This document shows, piece by piece, positions 45,066-56,629 of a DNA stretch of 64,000 nt. The position numbers were made by a program, and so were the translations under genes. Within the stretch, counting starts at the first letter, position 1; each line of letters opens with the position of its first letter. The notes beneath the pieces were generated by a model. It was not told where the DNA came from and ran no database searches. It saw nothing but the letters and a program-made list of their open reading frames with translations. The stretch is from Chaetomium olivaceum (Eukaryota > Ascomycota > Sordariomycetes > Sordariales > Chaetomiaceae). The DNA is taken from contig JAYWVB010000036.1 of NCBI GenBank assembly GCA_039881045.1, positions 62,001-126,000 on the forward strand. The letters run 5' to 3'.

Positions 45066-47618
45066 TCACCTCCCGCCTCGCATAAACTCGGCATCCTCCC
45101 TCTCATCCGGATCCTCCACCTTGTCAATCCCCATCTTGTCCATAATATCATCTAGCTTGACCCGCCTGCCCCCCTTGGTCCTCCTCTCCGGCGCGGCCCG
45201 GCCCCTCTCCCTCGCCCCGAGAATGCCAAACTGCGGGTGCACATTAACATCCACCACCTTCAGCTTCTTCGGGTTCCCAGCCGCCGCCCGGGAGCGGACC
45301 CCTCCATCCCCAAGATCCACGCCGCCCTTGCCCAAGCGGACGTTGCGGATGTTGCGCGTCTTGGCGCCGAGCGCCCACAGGTCGCCCCAGACGGCCTTGC
45401 GCGCGTCGTGGTACGCCTGCTTGGAGAAGGACTTGGGCACCACCCACCGCTCGATCTGGCCCGCCGGCGTGCACAGGTCCAGCGTGACGTGGCCGCGCCG
45501 CTTGAGCGGTGTGAGGATGTTGCGCGGCAGCGAGAGTGGGTTGGGCGCCTCCCCCTCCTCCTCGCCTGCCGCGTCGCCGTAGCCTCTGAAGGCCTTGTCG
45601 GCTGCCTCCTTGCCCTGTAGAATGTTGAAGGCCTTGGTGGGTGATGCGCCCGGTGGAGTACCGCGGCGCACGGCGAGGTAGCTGAACTTGATGTCTTCGT
45701 GGCTGCGGTGTGACGCTCCAAGAACCTTTTGCAGAAACGGGGGCCGGATGAAGCGCTGGTTGAAGTGGCAGAAATCTTTGCGGCCGTGGCTGAGACCGGG
45801 TGTGTGGTACATTGGGCACTTGGTGTGGTTCGTGCACGGTGCAATGATCATGCCGGGTTCCCGAACGCGGTCCGACTCTGGTTGGATCTCTTCGCTGCGC
45901 GGCTGCGGCCCGGGCGGGATGATGAACTCGTCAAGGATGCGATCGCGCACATTGGCCACAGCCTCAAACCCACGCGGGTGTCCCTTTTCAAGCACGATAA
46001 GCACGCCGCCCTCCGGCGAGAGCATGGTCCAGAGGTTGTCTAGAAACTCCTTGCGCTTGTACGGCTTCTCGATCGGCATCAGCATGTGGGATGCGATGAT
46101 GACGTCGAACACCTTGCGTGGCGCGGGACCGCCGCCCGAGTCCAGTTTCCGCTCAGCGCCCTCGACCGAGTGAATGTAGTCGGGGAGACGGGGCAGGAAG
46201 GTCGTGTTATCCAAGAACTGGGAAACGCGCTGCCGAAGGTTCTCTGAGCCCACAACGACCGTCCTCTTGCCAAACGGCTCCCTGCCCGTGGCCCTGCCGC
46301 TCTCACGGAGGACTTCCCACTCGGCCTGGAGCACATCCTGCCAAGCAGACAGGCCAGCACCGCCTGCACCGACGTCAAGGACGCGAGGTCCTTCAGGCCG
46401 TTTAAGGAGGCCTTCTATCCACTTGTCACCCAGCCGCTTCCGCACCTCGACTAGGACACTCGTCGCGGATGCATACAAACCCGGAAGCACAGTGGCGAGG
46501 TAGGTATCGGCCTCGATCGGTGACATCCTGTAATGCCCAGCCTCCATCTGTATGCCCTTTTGGGGGAAGTTGGACTTTGACTTTGGCGTCGCCGGGCCGT
46601 AGGGCAGCCCCGGCCCGCCAAGCAAACGCTCCGCCGCCTCCTTGATATGTACCGTGTCGGTTCTGTCAAGTAGTGCGCTGATGGGTTCGACGAAAGTGAC
46701 CTTGGGAAGCTGCAGCGTCGTAGGACTCGTCTTGAACTTGCCCATTGTCGTGAATTCGTGCAGGCGCGCTCCGGAAGTCTCGTAGTCCTCGAAGGTAGCA
46801 TCCGGTTCGCCCTCATCCTCGTCGATCTCCTCCTCTTCCCGTGGCTCCTCTTCTTCGTTGATGTCCTCCTCCTCATGAGCCTCCTCAGCCGCTCGGCGCG
46901 ATGCCGCTTCGAAGTCGCCCTGCAGCTTCATTATCGCCTTGTACTCTCGTTCGTTGTTGGCCGTCACGTTGAGGTAGTCAACAGCGCCGCCGGCAACGGA
47001 CTCGAGGGCGTCAACCGTTTCCGGGAGCCCCTCAGCTACGTCAAAGCCCTCCGCAATAGCCGGATCTTCCACGCCTTCTGTTTCAATGGCAGTGGTGCGA
47101 TCCAGCGTGTATTCGACCTCCTCCAGTGTGCCGTGTTCCGTCTCCCTCAGCAGGGTATGCTGCGGGTCTTCCTCGACTCTGGGAAATGGAATGCCCACAT
47201 CTTCCGGCTGCGTCTCGCGCAGAGGCGGCCCGTACAGCCTTTCGTAGACTTTGTACTCCTCCGGCGACAGGTAATCGGCAGGCAGTGTGTTGCCAAACGT
47301 TTGTCTCGCCTGGCGCACAATTGTCTCGATATCCTCCGTCTTTGACGGCGCAATTGCGCTTAACTGTTCTGCAGGCGTGCTGTCCTTGGTTGGTTCTTGC
47401 CGAACAGGCGTGCTGGTCGAGAATTGCCGGACGGAATTTGTTCGCCAGGGACGGGCTGTGGCGGGGGTTGACAAGGTCGAGGAGGGGGGCTGCAACCGTT
47501 TGCGAAGGAATGGCTGGGCTGACGGCCGGCTGCGCGGTAGCAAAAGAGCATCGTAAAAGCTCAGAATCTGGGCGCGGCACCCAGGACACCGATTCTGCAT
47601 TTTTCCGGCGGAGATCAT
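45066..47618 (-). CDS. RSM22: Mitochondrial small-subunit ribosomal protein Rsm22 (METTL17 family)
   Basis: The protein has 850 residues from the ATG at 47618; the reading frame is open further upstream but without an ATG. The N-terminus is a basic, Ser/Thr-rich mitochondrial presequence type (RKRLQPPSSTLSTPATARPW). The acidic middle (about 240-290) is followed by the Rsm22 core: GHYRMSPIEADTYL, a methyltransferase-like SAM motif RVLDVGAGGAG (about 411), SHMLMPIEKPYKRKEFLD and VLIVLEKGHPRGFE. A Cys cluster (APCTNHTKCPMYHT ... KDFCHF) at about 596-625 matches the Fe-S binding residues described for METTL17. These proteins associate with the mitochondrial small subunit during assembly. The ATG at 47600 (MQNRCPGCRAQ) is an alternative start. 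The upstream distance to the thioredoxin gene is only about 300 bases. Confidence 0.9.
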   Translation of the reverse strand: MISAGKMQNRCPGCRAQILSFYDALLLPRSRPSAQPFLRKRLQPPSSTLSTPATARPWRTNSVRQFSTSTPVRQEPTKDSTPAEQLSAIAPSKTEDIETIVRQARQTFGNTLPADYLSPEEYKVYERLYGPPLRETQPEDVGIPFPRVEEDPQHTLLRETEHGTLEEVEYTLDRTTAIETEGVEDPAIAEGFDVAEGLPETVDALESVAGGAVDYLNVTANNEREYKAIMKLQGDFEAASRRAAEEAHEEEDINEEEEPREEEEIDEDEGEPDATFEDYETSGARLHEFTTMGKFKTSPTTLQLPKVTFVEPISALLDRTDTVHIKEAAERLLGGPGLPYGPATPKSKSNFPQKGIQMEAGHYRMSPIEADTYLATVLPGLYASATSVLVEVRKRLGDKWIEGLLKRPEGPRVLDVGAGGAGLSAWQDVLQAEWEVLRESGRATGREPFGKRTVVVGSENLRQRVSQFLDNTTFLPRLPDYIHSVEGAERKLDSGGGPAPRKVFDVIIASHMLMPIEKPYKRKEFLDNLWTMLSPEGGVLIVLEKGHPRGFEAVANVRDRILDEFIIPPGPQPRSEEIQPESDRVREPGMIIAPCTNHTKCPMYHTPGLSHGRKDFCHFNQRFIRPPFLQKVLGASHRSHEDIKFSYLAVRRGTPPGASPTKAFNILQGKEAADKAFRGYGDAAGEEEGEAPNPLSLPRNILTPLKRRGHVTLDLCTPAGQIERWVVPKSFSKQAYHDARKAVWGDLWALGAKTRNIRNVRLGKGGVDLGDGGVRSRAAAGNPKKLKVVDVNVHPQFGILGARERGRAAPERRTKGGRRVKLDDIMDKMGIDKVEDPDEREDAEFMRGGR

Positions 47619-47914
47619 GGTTTCCGCCGTGGTTAATGGTGTGAAGAAGTTGGACGTGGGGGAGGCAAGGAAAGAGTTTCGCAAGGTCCGAGCTCGAGGA
47701 TAAGATATCACATATCGCACCAATACCCCTGCACGTGATAGCGATCCCCGGTGGCAAACACCAACGGCAGCGAGAGTCAAGAAAACCGGTCCATCGAGTT
47801 AAAAGAACAGACTTCTCTTGTGTTCTAACATAATACATTGGTAGGTGAATTAGAATCCTCCACGCTCAACCTTAAACGCCCGAAACGCCAAGCTGCCCAA
47901 ACCCAAATCATGCC

Positions 47915-48704
47915 TCATTCGCTCCCCTCGGCCAGTGTCTTGAAGCCGGCGCGAGGAGCAGGCCTTGTCCCGCTTCCCCCTGACTGGGCCTTGGCCGCCT
48001 GTATGTTCCTCTTGTTGAACGGCGAGTTCTCAGCCGACTTGTAAGGGTCGAGCTATCACCAAGTTAGCATCTCAACCACACCCAACCAAGACCAACAGCC
48101 AACACATACCGAGATCAACGACCAAAAGTACAACCCAAAGAACGCAACCAACCCCTCCACAAACCCCTTCATATCCCACCGCGCCGGCCTCGTCACGCTC
48201 TGCCTCCCCACTCCACTGCCACCCAACCTCTGCCCGGACCCGGAGAACGTCGCACCACCACCCGCACCCCCACCCCCAACACCGCCAACTTAACCGCCTT
48301 CTCCACCGCGGCGGTCAGCGCGGGGGGGTTGGCGCCCTTGATAGTATCGATAACGGAGCCGTTGCGCAGGATCACGAAAGTCGGCATGGCGCGCACGCGT
48401 ACAGCTGGGCGACCTCGCCCTGGCTGTCGACGTCCACCTTGCAGAAGGCGATCTTGTTGGGCTTGGCGAACTTGGTCGCGAGCGAGTCGAAGGTCGGCGC
48501 GATCATCTTGCAGGGGCCGCACCAGTCGGCGTAGACTGTGAGAGGCGGAAGGCGTGGTTAGTGAGTGATAGGTTAGGGGGGGAGGGGCAATGAATGCGCC
48601 GTCTCCGGAGTGGATGGGAAGGAGGGCTTACAGTCAGTGATGACGATAGCGTGCGAGCTGAGGGTTTGGCGCCATTGCGCTGTGGATGTGATGTTGGTCA
48701 ACAT
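47915..48704 (-). CDS. Thioredoxin with Gly-rich linker and C-terminal membrane segment, two frameshifts
   Basis: Exons 48704-48632, 48535-48110 and 48052-47915 (introns 96 and 57 nt) sum to 637 nt; adding one base at each of two breaks gives exactly 213 codons. The first 110 residues are a thioredoxin: FYADWCGPCKM (active-site Cys about 30 and 33), FCKVDVDSQGEVAQLYA and the cis-Pro loop AMPTFVIL. Break one lies at 48396-48400 (TACGC|GTG). Break two lies near 48275-48290, where VEKAVKLA passes into a Gly-rich linker. A linker of about 25 residues then leads to RWDMKGFVEGL, a hydrophobic span (LVAFFGLYFWSLI) and a basic tail. The membrane-tail frame is open, spliced cleanly and ends at 47915, so it is probably part of this gene, but the fusion depends on both repairs. 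Disulfide reduction at a membrane surface is inferred. Confidence 0.75.
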
Positions 48705-49015
48705 GATTGACGATGTGGTGATGTGGTTCCTGGCAGCTTCGCGATGGGATGTCCGGAGTTGCGATCGCAATTGTCAGCAGCGCCATGTGCAGGCGGCTTG
48801 ATAGCTGGCCAGATCGCCAGATAAGGACAAGGGTTGGGGTTGGGGATTGGAATATCCCTGTCGAAATTTACAAGGCGGTCAACTTTTTGCGAAATTCTGC
48901 CAGGCGCAAGCCAAAACTTCTGGAGCCATCACGACCCAGAAGAAGTGAAAGGATTGTATTGTGAAGGTGGTATTCCAACCAATATTTGCTTTTATTCTAC
49001 GCATTCCAATTCAAA
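48705..49015. promoter_or_regulatory. Bidirectional promoter, thioredoxin / SPOUT1-like
   Basis: Only 311 bases separate the start codons of two divergent genes, so they probably share a promoter. No specific element was recognised. Confidence 0.5.
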
Positions 49016-50328
49016 ATGCCGCCCTCTTATGAGAATCCGCCAAAAGTAAGTTTCAGGCATATTCCAGGTCCTACGAAAAGAAAAAGCATGAATCGTGTCA
49101 TGGCATGAGAATTCCAATCGTCATTCTTTGGTTTTCGTTGCGGTACTCGTGTTGTGTAATTCCTTCGAGTGGAACTCTGGGTCAATCCCATCTCTCGAGA
49201 ACCAATGCTAATATCTGAACAGAGACGCCGCCTTGACGCCGAGGACGGTGGTGATGGGTCAAACTTCAAGGCCTACCCCCGGTTTAAGCCAACCACCCCC
49301 AGGGAATGGACATTGTCTATTGCCGTGCCCACAAGCCTTATCACAGAGTAAGTCTCGCTTTCCTCGATTGTGGCCCTTTTAACTTGTCACTGACCTTCGG
49401 CAGTTGCGTAACACGAGAGCAGCGGACCACCAACGTTGGCCGCGTTGCGCGCGCCATGGCCATCTTTTCTGTCGACGAGGTCGTCATCTACGATGATAGC
49501 CCCACGGATAAGCGCATCACCAACGCCGACCCAGACGCCTACACTGGCGACGTGGACCCGGCACATTTCATGGAGCACATCCTCACTTACCTTGAGACCC
49601 CACCATTCATGCGCAAACTGCTTTTCCCTTTGCACCCAAATCTGAGATCGCAAGGTCTGCTCCCGAGTCTCGACATGCCGCATCACCCGCACAAGGACGA
49701 GTGGCTACCATATCGAGAAGGGATGACGTTGGAAGTCCCGGCGAAGGGGGGGAAGGGGTAAGTTTGTTCATGTCCGACAATTTCAGAACTGCGTACTAAA
49801 CAATCCCAGCACCGTCGTGGACATCGGCATGCCCAACACAGTCACCATATCCGAGTCCATCCCGCCCAAGACGCGGGTAACCCTCAAAATGCCCGACGAC
49901 CCCTCCGGCACTCCTGAGCCAGTTCACCCGGCCGCGCCAAGGACAGAAGAAGGGTACTTCTGGGGCTTCAGCGTCCGCAAGGCTTCCTCGCTCTCCAGCG
50001 TCCTCACACCGAAAGCCCCTACGACGATGGCTACGACATGAGCATCGGTACCTCGGAGCGTGGCATACCGCTGTCGAGCGCGTTTCCCGGCCACGAGCAG
50101 GCCAACTTCAACCACTTGCTGGTCATCTTTGGCGGCCCGCGGGGGTTGGAGTACGCCGCAATGAACGACCCGCAGCTGGGCGAGATGGGGATTGCTGGGG
50201 CGAGAACCAAGGAGCTGTTCGACCACTGGGTGAACGTGTTGCCGAACCAAGGGACAAGGGGGATCAGGACGGACGAGGCATTGTTGATAGCGATGACGGG
50301 ACTCAGGAGATTGTGGGATAGCAGCTGA
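49016..50328 (+). CDS. SPOUT1/C9orf114-family putative RNA methyltransferase, one frame break
   Basis: Exons 49016-49045, 49223-49347, 49404-49757 and 49810-50328 (introns 177, 56 and 52 nt) give about 341 residues. Family hallmarks are LSIAVPTSLI, VARAMAIFSVDEVVIYDD, HILTYLETPPFMRKLLFP, LDMPHHPHKDEWLPYREG, GTVVDIGM, GTSERG and HLLVIFGGPRGLE. The last two are in the SPOUT knot that binds S-adenosylmethionine. Human SPOUT1 (CENP-32) is a methyltransferase linked to RNA and spindle organisation; the fungal role is not established. The frame breaks at 50005-50010 inside CACACC. Either removing two bases (restoring SSVLTESPYDDGYD at family spacing) or adding one rejoins the frames. The exon 1 assignment (10 codons) is the least certain part. 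Confidence 0.87.
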
Positions 50329-52234
50329 CCTGGCTGACTCATTTTGGGACAATATATCACGGAGGCGTCTCGAGGCGTTTGGTTCATCACCGCTACATCA
50401 CCCGATATCTAGCCGTGATGGTTGGGACGTTTTGCTCTCCGAACCACCTGTTTGCACTTCAACATCAGCTAGTTGGGCGAGTCGAGCATCTGCGAGGTTA
50501 TCGAGAAGCATGTCATGTCAGCCTTGGGTTTCTAACAATAACCTGCCCAGTCGGCCAGACACGGTCCCGAATATTACCCACCGCACTTCACCCGATCAGT
50601 CCAATGCTCGCCCGAGGTTCATGTGTCGTTATCTGGTCCACCATTGTCGATTCCAGGCGCCAGTCAGCATACGGGCACCCCCCACTAAACCAAGAGATCC
50701 TACTTGTTGGTTCAACCCCGCAAAACCACAACAGCGATTGTCACCACGAGATGCTTGTCTCGCTGCCGGTGTGACATGCCACGCCCAGCGGCTGACATGC
50801 GTCATGATGTTGACACCAAGGAAGCCGGTCCACTTGGCTGCCTCGGAGAAGACGCACAGAACAGGTAAGGATAAGCTAGCGAGGGAGTATTGTCTCCGGC
50901 GGAGGGCGGAGGGCCTCAACGAAGACCAGAAGAAACTCGTAACCCGAGACAGCCTCCGGACACCGACCCATCCGGCTGGGCCAGCCAGCCACCCCTCCCA
51001 TCACATCACACGCTCCTGCACGTGAAGGAAGAACCATGCATGTCGAACCTGCAAATCCCCCGGGCCCTGACATGGGTGGTGTGTGGTCGGCCCCCAGCAC
51101 GCCCATCCTCCACCCTACCAAGGACCCGGGAAAACGGAAGTAAGGCTTGGGGCAGCCTCGGAACCAACACACCCCTTCGTCCGTTCAGAAACGGTCCAAA
51201 AGGTCCATCAGCTCGCCGGAAACTTGCAGTGCGGCATATATGCAAGCCTGCTCGGCTGGTCTGCTTCGCCGCGGCTGAAAATACCTAGTTGGGACGATAA
51301 AGAACGCAGTGGAGAGAACGCGCGCGAGAGAGACGGACACCGAGAGGCGGCTTACACGAGGCATATCCATCCAAGCCATCGCCGACGGGGAAACTTGCCG
51401 GCTCCACGGACCGCCGATCCCGCAGGGTCTCGCTTGCTCCAGGTCTCAGCCTCACAACAGGGTCCCAAGCCAGTGGTTTACCGAAGGATGGCGTCCGCGG
51501 CGGCGGCATTGGCATTGGCACTTATTGGCACGGCTGCCAATCTCTCGTGTCTCGCCCTGGCGTCTGGCGTCTGGCGGTGGGCTGGATCAGGATCGACATC
51601 CCCACAAACCGGAACCAACGCCAAAAAGAACCCCAAGACCCAAGAGAAAAGTGCACATGTACCGGTACATCCACCACATCCCCCATGTCAATCCCAAGCT
51701 GACGGATCTCCGCCCTTTTTTACCCATTCCTCACCTCTCAACCACACACACACACACCCCTCCCTCCCTTCCCACCTCCGTTTCTCCCGCCATCCTTCCA
51801 TCCCTCGATGCCTCCTCCCTCCCTCGGCCCGGGGTTGGAGGGTCCGGGCCCGACCAGAGAACCCTCCAAACGCCGCCCCAACCGCGCGCCCCCCCCGCCG
51901 CCCATGCCCCATGCCCATGGTTACACCACCGCGCCTGCTAACAATCTATGCGAACCAACCGTGTACCGTACCCAGCAGCTGGCCGGTGCCGCCTCGCCGC
52001 AGGCCTGCGCTAGCTCCTGATGTGCGCTGCTAAGCGAGGGACTACTGGGCGGGGGGGACGTTTGGTCGGGCTTGTTTTATGTAGGGGGGCGTTTTTTGGG
52101 CATTTGGTTTTTTTGTTTGGGTTTTTTGGGGTCTGGGGTAGGAACACAAGGTCTCTGCTGTGTGACGGCAGCAGCAGGGCAACAGGGCAGGCAGGGCAGC
52201 AGGGCGGGTGATGGAAGGCTTCTGGATCACGCAT

Positions 52235-52268
<34 letters not shown>

Positions 52269-54229
52269 CCCATCCGTTCCTGTTCGGTTAGTGTAGGTCA
52301 GGTTCCGTGGTTTTTTTGGGGGCCGGGCTGAGGGAGGTATGGAGCTCGGCCGGCTCCAGTCTGCGTGCGCCGTTGGTAGCCGTTGCGGTGCGGTGCTTGT
52401 GCTTGCGCTTGCGCGCTTGCTTACTCGCTTTTTTTTGCCTTGTGTAACCACACCCCCTTCATCCGTCCCCCTTTTCCGCCCTTCTGTCGGTGCCGTACCG
52501 AATTCTGGGGGCGGCTGGTCGGTCGGGTGTGACGAGTTCGGGGGTTCCATCCTGCCGGTGCATTGTGGGTAGGGTGATATTTGCTTTTTTGGGGCATGTG
52601 TTTTGATTTGGCTGTTGATCGGTAAATGCGAGGTATAGCCTGGGGTGACTGAGACATATTACGTGCTCATTCCCCCCATTGCATCCGCTCCTTACCTCGG
52701 GCTAACGTGACTCTGCGGCACAGTCTGTTGTCATGTGTCCTTTGCAATGTCATGGATGGAGCAATGCGCCCGCGGAGCTGCGGATGTACGTACTGGGTAT
52801 AGCTCGCTGTGGAGACTTGGTAAATTGTCGCGGCCATGCTGTGAAGTTGCGGAGATGGCAAAGCGGAGTGGTGGGTTTGTTTTGGAGGTGAGGAGGTGCG
52901 GTTCCATGACAAACCGGGCACAAATTTGGTTGAATTCAGCGTCGCCGGTTGTTACTGGCCCGCAATACGAATGTAAACAAACCCCTGAAGACAAGGACGT
53001 CACCTCACCGTAGCCCTTCCTTAGAAACGATCACCGCAATTTGATAGATCACTTTGGAACAACTTTGAATTCGTCAGGAGTGTAACGACGTTTGAGCGCT
53101 GGTGTTTTAAAGTAAAAGTCCAGAGGAGTAGATGATAATGCAGAAGTTCTGAAAAGACAAGCAAGCCTTGATGGATCTGGTGTGCGGTAGGTCCGCTCTG
53201 CGAAATGTTTAAACCTATGGAATGTTTAAAAACGGTTGTTTGGCTAGTTATTAGCCCTTTTGCTTGATGTCTTTGGCGCTTATAAGACAAAGCATGCCTG
53301 ATCTTGCTTGCCTCATCGAAACCCAGCCCAGAGGAAACATCACATGGTCAGAACACTGGTGACATCGCGACGCCTGACCCAAGAATGACCGAGGAAAACG
53401 ACGCGGTATATCTTCATCCTCATCATCGTGGTCCCTGGAGTAGTGCGGTGTTAAATTTAGGGTGGGCATGTTTGTAACGACTACTTGGTTGTCATCGAAG
53501 TAGGGGACCGTGGCAAAGAAGTAAACAAGTTGAGATGAAAACAACCGCAAAAAAAGGAAGAGGATACTCACGCAATTGAATCGCAAAAGATTGCAAAAGA
53601 ATAACCACAAAAGGAAGAATGGAGAGATATCAACCTCCATCAAACCACAAAAAGCTCACTGCCCATCCATCGTCTTCCTAAGATGGGTTGGAACAGCTAC
53701 GAAAACCCCGAGGGATTTTACATACCCAACTGGTAGCTAGTCAGTCGGGAAGGTTTGCCCGTCGGCTGGAAGACTGCGGGTACCGCTTCCCGCTACTTCG
53801 ACCTGGAATCGAACTCGCGCGCCCTCTCGGTCGTCACCCTTGATTTCGCCAGTTCAGAATCCAGGTCACGGATTCCGCACCCCCTAACCGTTGCGCAAGC
53901 GGGTCGGGCGTTTGGTGACAGCGAGGAAACGAAAACTTCTTTATCAAGGGCCCTCGGCCTGCCACTGCGTCATACCGCGGTGCCTTGCTCCGAGAGCCCG
54001 CCAAACAGGCCGCACGCCCCAGTGCTATGGCCACCACCAGCCTACACAGTAAGAACAGCCCTAATCAAGTCCCAACGAAGCCATTCCCGCCGCTCTCGCG
54101 GTCCGCGTCGCCATCACCAATCCTACAAGAAATTAAATAAATCTACACGACCTTCTATCGCCACCACCACCGACCCTCAAATCTACACGACCCTCTTCCA
54201 CCGCCACCACCACCACCACTAACTAACCC
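50329..54229. other. 3.9-kb region with no supported gene
   Basis: ORFs of up to 316 aa (51083-52033 plus) are Pro/Ser/Arg/His-rich and lack domains. A minus ORF at 53251-53643 (130 aa) begins with a hydrophobic stretch and is a weak candidate for a small membrane protein. A CA dinucleotide run lies at 52236-52267. A tRNA-like half at 53856-53905 (minus) was examined and rejected. Confidence 0.4.
52236..52267. repeat. (CA)n microsatellite
   Basis: About 16 uninterrupted CA units. Confidence 0.9.
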
Positions 54230-55346
54230 TCAAAATTTCACATGCTGCCCCTTCTCAACAATCCGCCCCCCGTCATTATTATTCCCCTTCTTCTTCTTCC
54301 CCTGCCCCCCCACAAACAACGCCTCCGCCGTCACCGTCACCACGCCCGTAACCGCATCCTCCACCTGCGCATCCACCCAGCATTTATAATGCCTCTTCCC
54401 CTCTCCCCTTCCGGCAACTCCCCCTCCCCCTTCACCTTGACCCTCACCACATAAAACCCATTCGCCATCGTCACCCTCTTATACTCCAGCCCCAACCGCG
54501 CCGTCATGCCCGTCCGCCCACCCCACTCCTGATCCTTGAACGCCGCCCGCGCGCAACTCTCATCCAGAATCGTCGCCAGACAACCCCCATGCACCACGCC
54601 CGGCCACCCCGTGGTCGCGCTCCCAAAAAACACCACGCTCACCACCTCCCCGGTCACCTTGTTCCACCACACCCGCTGGTACCCGCCCACCCCTCTCGCG
54701 CCCGCCAGCCCCCGGCCATGACATGCTGCGCGCGGTGCGCGGCAGGCAGCGATTCGTACGCGTCCCAGGACTCCCAGGTCGCGGGGTCGGTGGCCGCCGC
54801 CGCCGTGAGCTGCTGCACGATGGGGAGCTGGGAGGCTTGCTCGTGGAGGACGCGGGTCGTGTAGGCGTCTTCGGTGCTGCCGGGGAGGGGCGGGGAGGAT
54901 GGGGAGAGGATCAGCCGCAGGGAGGAGCCGCCTAGGGCGCCGGCGAGGGTGAAGAGGAGGGCGAAGATTAGGCGCGGGGCGAGGCGCGAGGGGGGGTTGG
55001 TTTTGGGCTGTTGTTGCTGTTGTTGCTGCTGCCCGGGGTTGGGGGCTGGGGAAGGGGGTGGTGTGGATGGGATTGTGGGAGTTGACGTTGGCTCTGTTGT
55101 TGTTGTTGTTGGTGGAGGAGGGGGATCGACGGACGCTGGTGATACAGACGCGGCTGGCTGCTCGGGGACGGGAGGTTGTCTCGGTTCTTGCCGGGTGTTT
55201 GGGGAGGTCGAGAAGGGTTGCTGTTGGCGGTAGCGGGATGCGATGGTGGGGAGTTTCGTGGAGAAGGACCTGGCGGCTGGGTTGTCTGTAATTCTATGGC
55301 ACTGGGCCACCCTCAACAGGTGGCGGTACTGTATCCTGGGAGCCAT
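54230..55346 (-). CDS. Mitochondrial hotdog-fold thioesterase (THEM4/PaaI type), two frameshifts
   Basis: The span is 1117 nt; adding one base at each of two breaks gives exactly 373 codons (372 aa). The N-terminus is a basic mitochondrial-type presequence (MAPRIQYRHLLRVAQCHR), followed by a Pro/Thr/Gln-rich linker and a membrane span (RLIFALLFTLAGALGGSSLR). The C-terminal hotdog domain has the active-site stretch GVVHGGCLATILDE (about 250) and ends in WVDAQVEDAVTGVVTVTAEALF. Break one is near 54690-54720, before GARGVGGYQRVWWN. Break two is in the G run at 54398-54401, before HYKCWVDAQ. This class hydrolyses acyl-CoA in the inner membrane; the substrate is unknown. The frame is open upstream to an ATG at 55460, but the start at 55346 gives a better presequence. 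Confidence 0.8.
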
Positions 55347-55460
55347 GGCGGCCGTGGTCTCACTCTGGTAAAGGAGCAGGTTGTGGTTTTTTGGACAAGA
55401 TTGAAGTCGCACGGCCTCGTTTCGGCATCGGGAACCGACGATCTGTGGCACCCGCCTCAT

Positions 55461-55907
55461 TGGTCAATCTCGGTGGTTCCTGGAAGGTGTGGGGGATTGT
55501 GGGGCCTCGGCCCAGGAACCTGGTGAGCCTGGCACGCCTGGATCATCGGACTCTCCACAGGATGACTGCCCTGTTAACGACCGACTGTGTGAAGAGATGT
55601 CGACCAAAACTCGACAGCAGAAACGAAACAAAAGTCGACTTATCCTCAAAACAATGTGAAATTGCCGCCATTACGCAACTCAACCCGCAGAATACAAATA
55701 GTAACTCTTCCTATCTCAACACCTCCGTCCGCCATAATGCGTTTCGGCCTCACTTCCAATTTGACCGCCGTTTTGTCGATGGACGTCCGAGGGGGTCTCT
55801 GAAAACCCCACTGTTGCCTTGCATCACAAGCTTGGCAAGTTCCAATTCCCGCCGTGCGTGTTCTTTCTCTCGCTTGCTCTTTTCTACAGATTACAACCGG
55901 GGTATGC
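55461..55907. promoter_or_regulatory. Divergent intergenic region
   Basis: About 450 bases separate the thioesterase (-) from the DUF6914-like gene (+). No further gene is supported; the plus ORF at 55391-55999 spans it without domain evidence. Confidence 0.35.
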
Positions 55908-55970
55908 CTTCATATACCTCTGAAACTGTAAGCATTCGAGTCGCAAACATAAACACCACATCGCTCATAG

Positions 55971-56555
55971 ATGCTCGTGTTAGCTTCCGTCGAATCTGAT
56001 ACACCTTCACGCCCAACCATGGCACGACGAGTAGCTGTGTGTTTGTACCACCGCGACCACTTTTCTGAAGGACATATGCGGGAAGTGTTTGAATATGCAG
56101 CATATCACTGGAGCATCATGATCATGCCTAAGACTGAGCCCAGCCAAGGACAAGACTGCTACGTCTTTGACGCCACCGACGCGAGCTCTATAGACCCCCG
56201 CACGTTCCGGCTGACAAACCCCACCATGGACTGGTGGTTCCGACACAGAAACGACGACGCCGACCCTGTCCTCATTCCTAAGCTCCTCGGCCGTATCGTC
56301 ATTGGACGGGTACCAGACGACATGTCGTACGATGACTTTCTGGCCTTCTTCCGCCAAATCCCTCTCCCCGTCAGAGATCAGGAACCCCAGCAGAACTGTG
56401 TGGATTGGGCTGTCAGCGCCGTCCGGGCCCTCCAGCAGCAAGGCTGGGTACAGGAATTCGATCTTGACCAGTTCAAGGACTGGGCACTCTCTTACGGCGA
56501 CGCGAGGATGAAAGGAGAGGACTCGGAATTGACGCAGTACGGTGCCGAGGCTTGA
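55971..56555 (+). CDS. Uncharacterised fungal protein, DUF6914-like
   Basis: The 194-residue protein contains CLYHRDHFSEGHMREV, AYHWSIMIMPKTEPSQGQDCYVFDATD, LLGRIVIGRVPDD and, near the C-terminus, QQNCVDWAVSAVRALQQQGWV. That pattern (YHW followed by a shared strand and a CVxW helix) is common in filamentous fungi; I associate it with DUF6914 from memory. The conserved Cys and His invite comparison with papain-like folds, but no activity is known. The conserved part begins at the ATG at 56019, so that could be the true start. Alternatively, an upstream exon at 55908-55928 could splice through a 42-nt GTAAGC-CATAG intron directly to 55971. Confidence 0.7.
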   Translation: MLVLASVESDTPSRPTMARRVAVCLYHRDHFSEGHMREVFEYAAYHWSIMIMPKTEPSQGQDCYVFDATDASSIDPRTFRLTNPTMDWWFRHRNDDADPVLIPKLLGRIVIGRVPDDMSYDDFLAFFRQIPLPVRDQEPQQNCVDWAVSAVRALQQQGWVQEFDLDQFKDWALSYGDARMKGEDSELTQYGAEA

Positions 56556-56629
56556 GATTGGGCGTTGTGCCGAAGGCTTCGAGGGCTCAGGGAAGCTGCG
56601 ACGTCTTCCATGACTAAATTCCCTTGAGT

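Noticed and set aside
51083..52033. 316-aa plus ORF
   Set aside because: Simple-sequence Pro/His/Ser composition running through CT-rich DNA; no recognisable fold.
53790..53905. tRNA-like sequence on the minus strand
   Set aside because: A plausible D arm (GCGC/GTGC) and anticodon arm exist, and a TTCGATT loop lies downstream, but the T stem and acceptor stem do not pair. It is at most a pseudo-tRNA.
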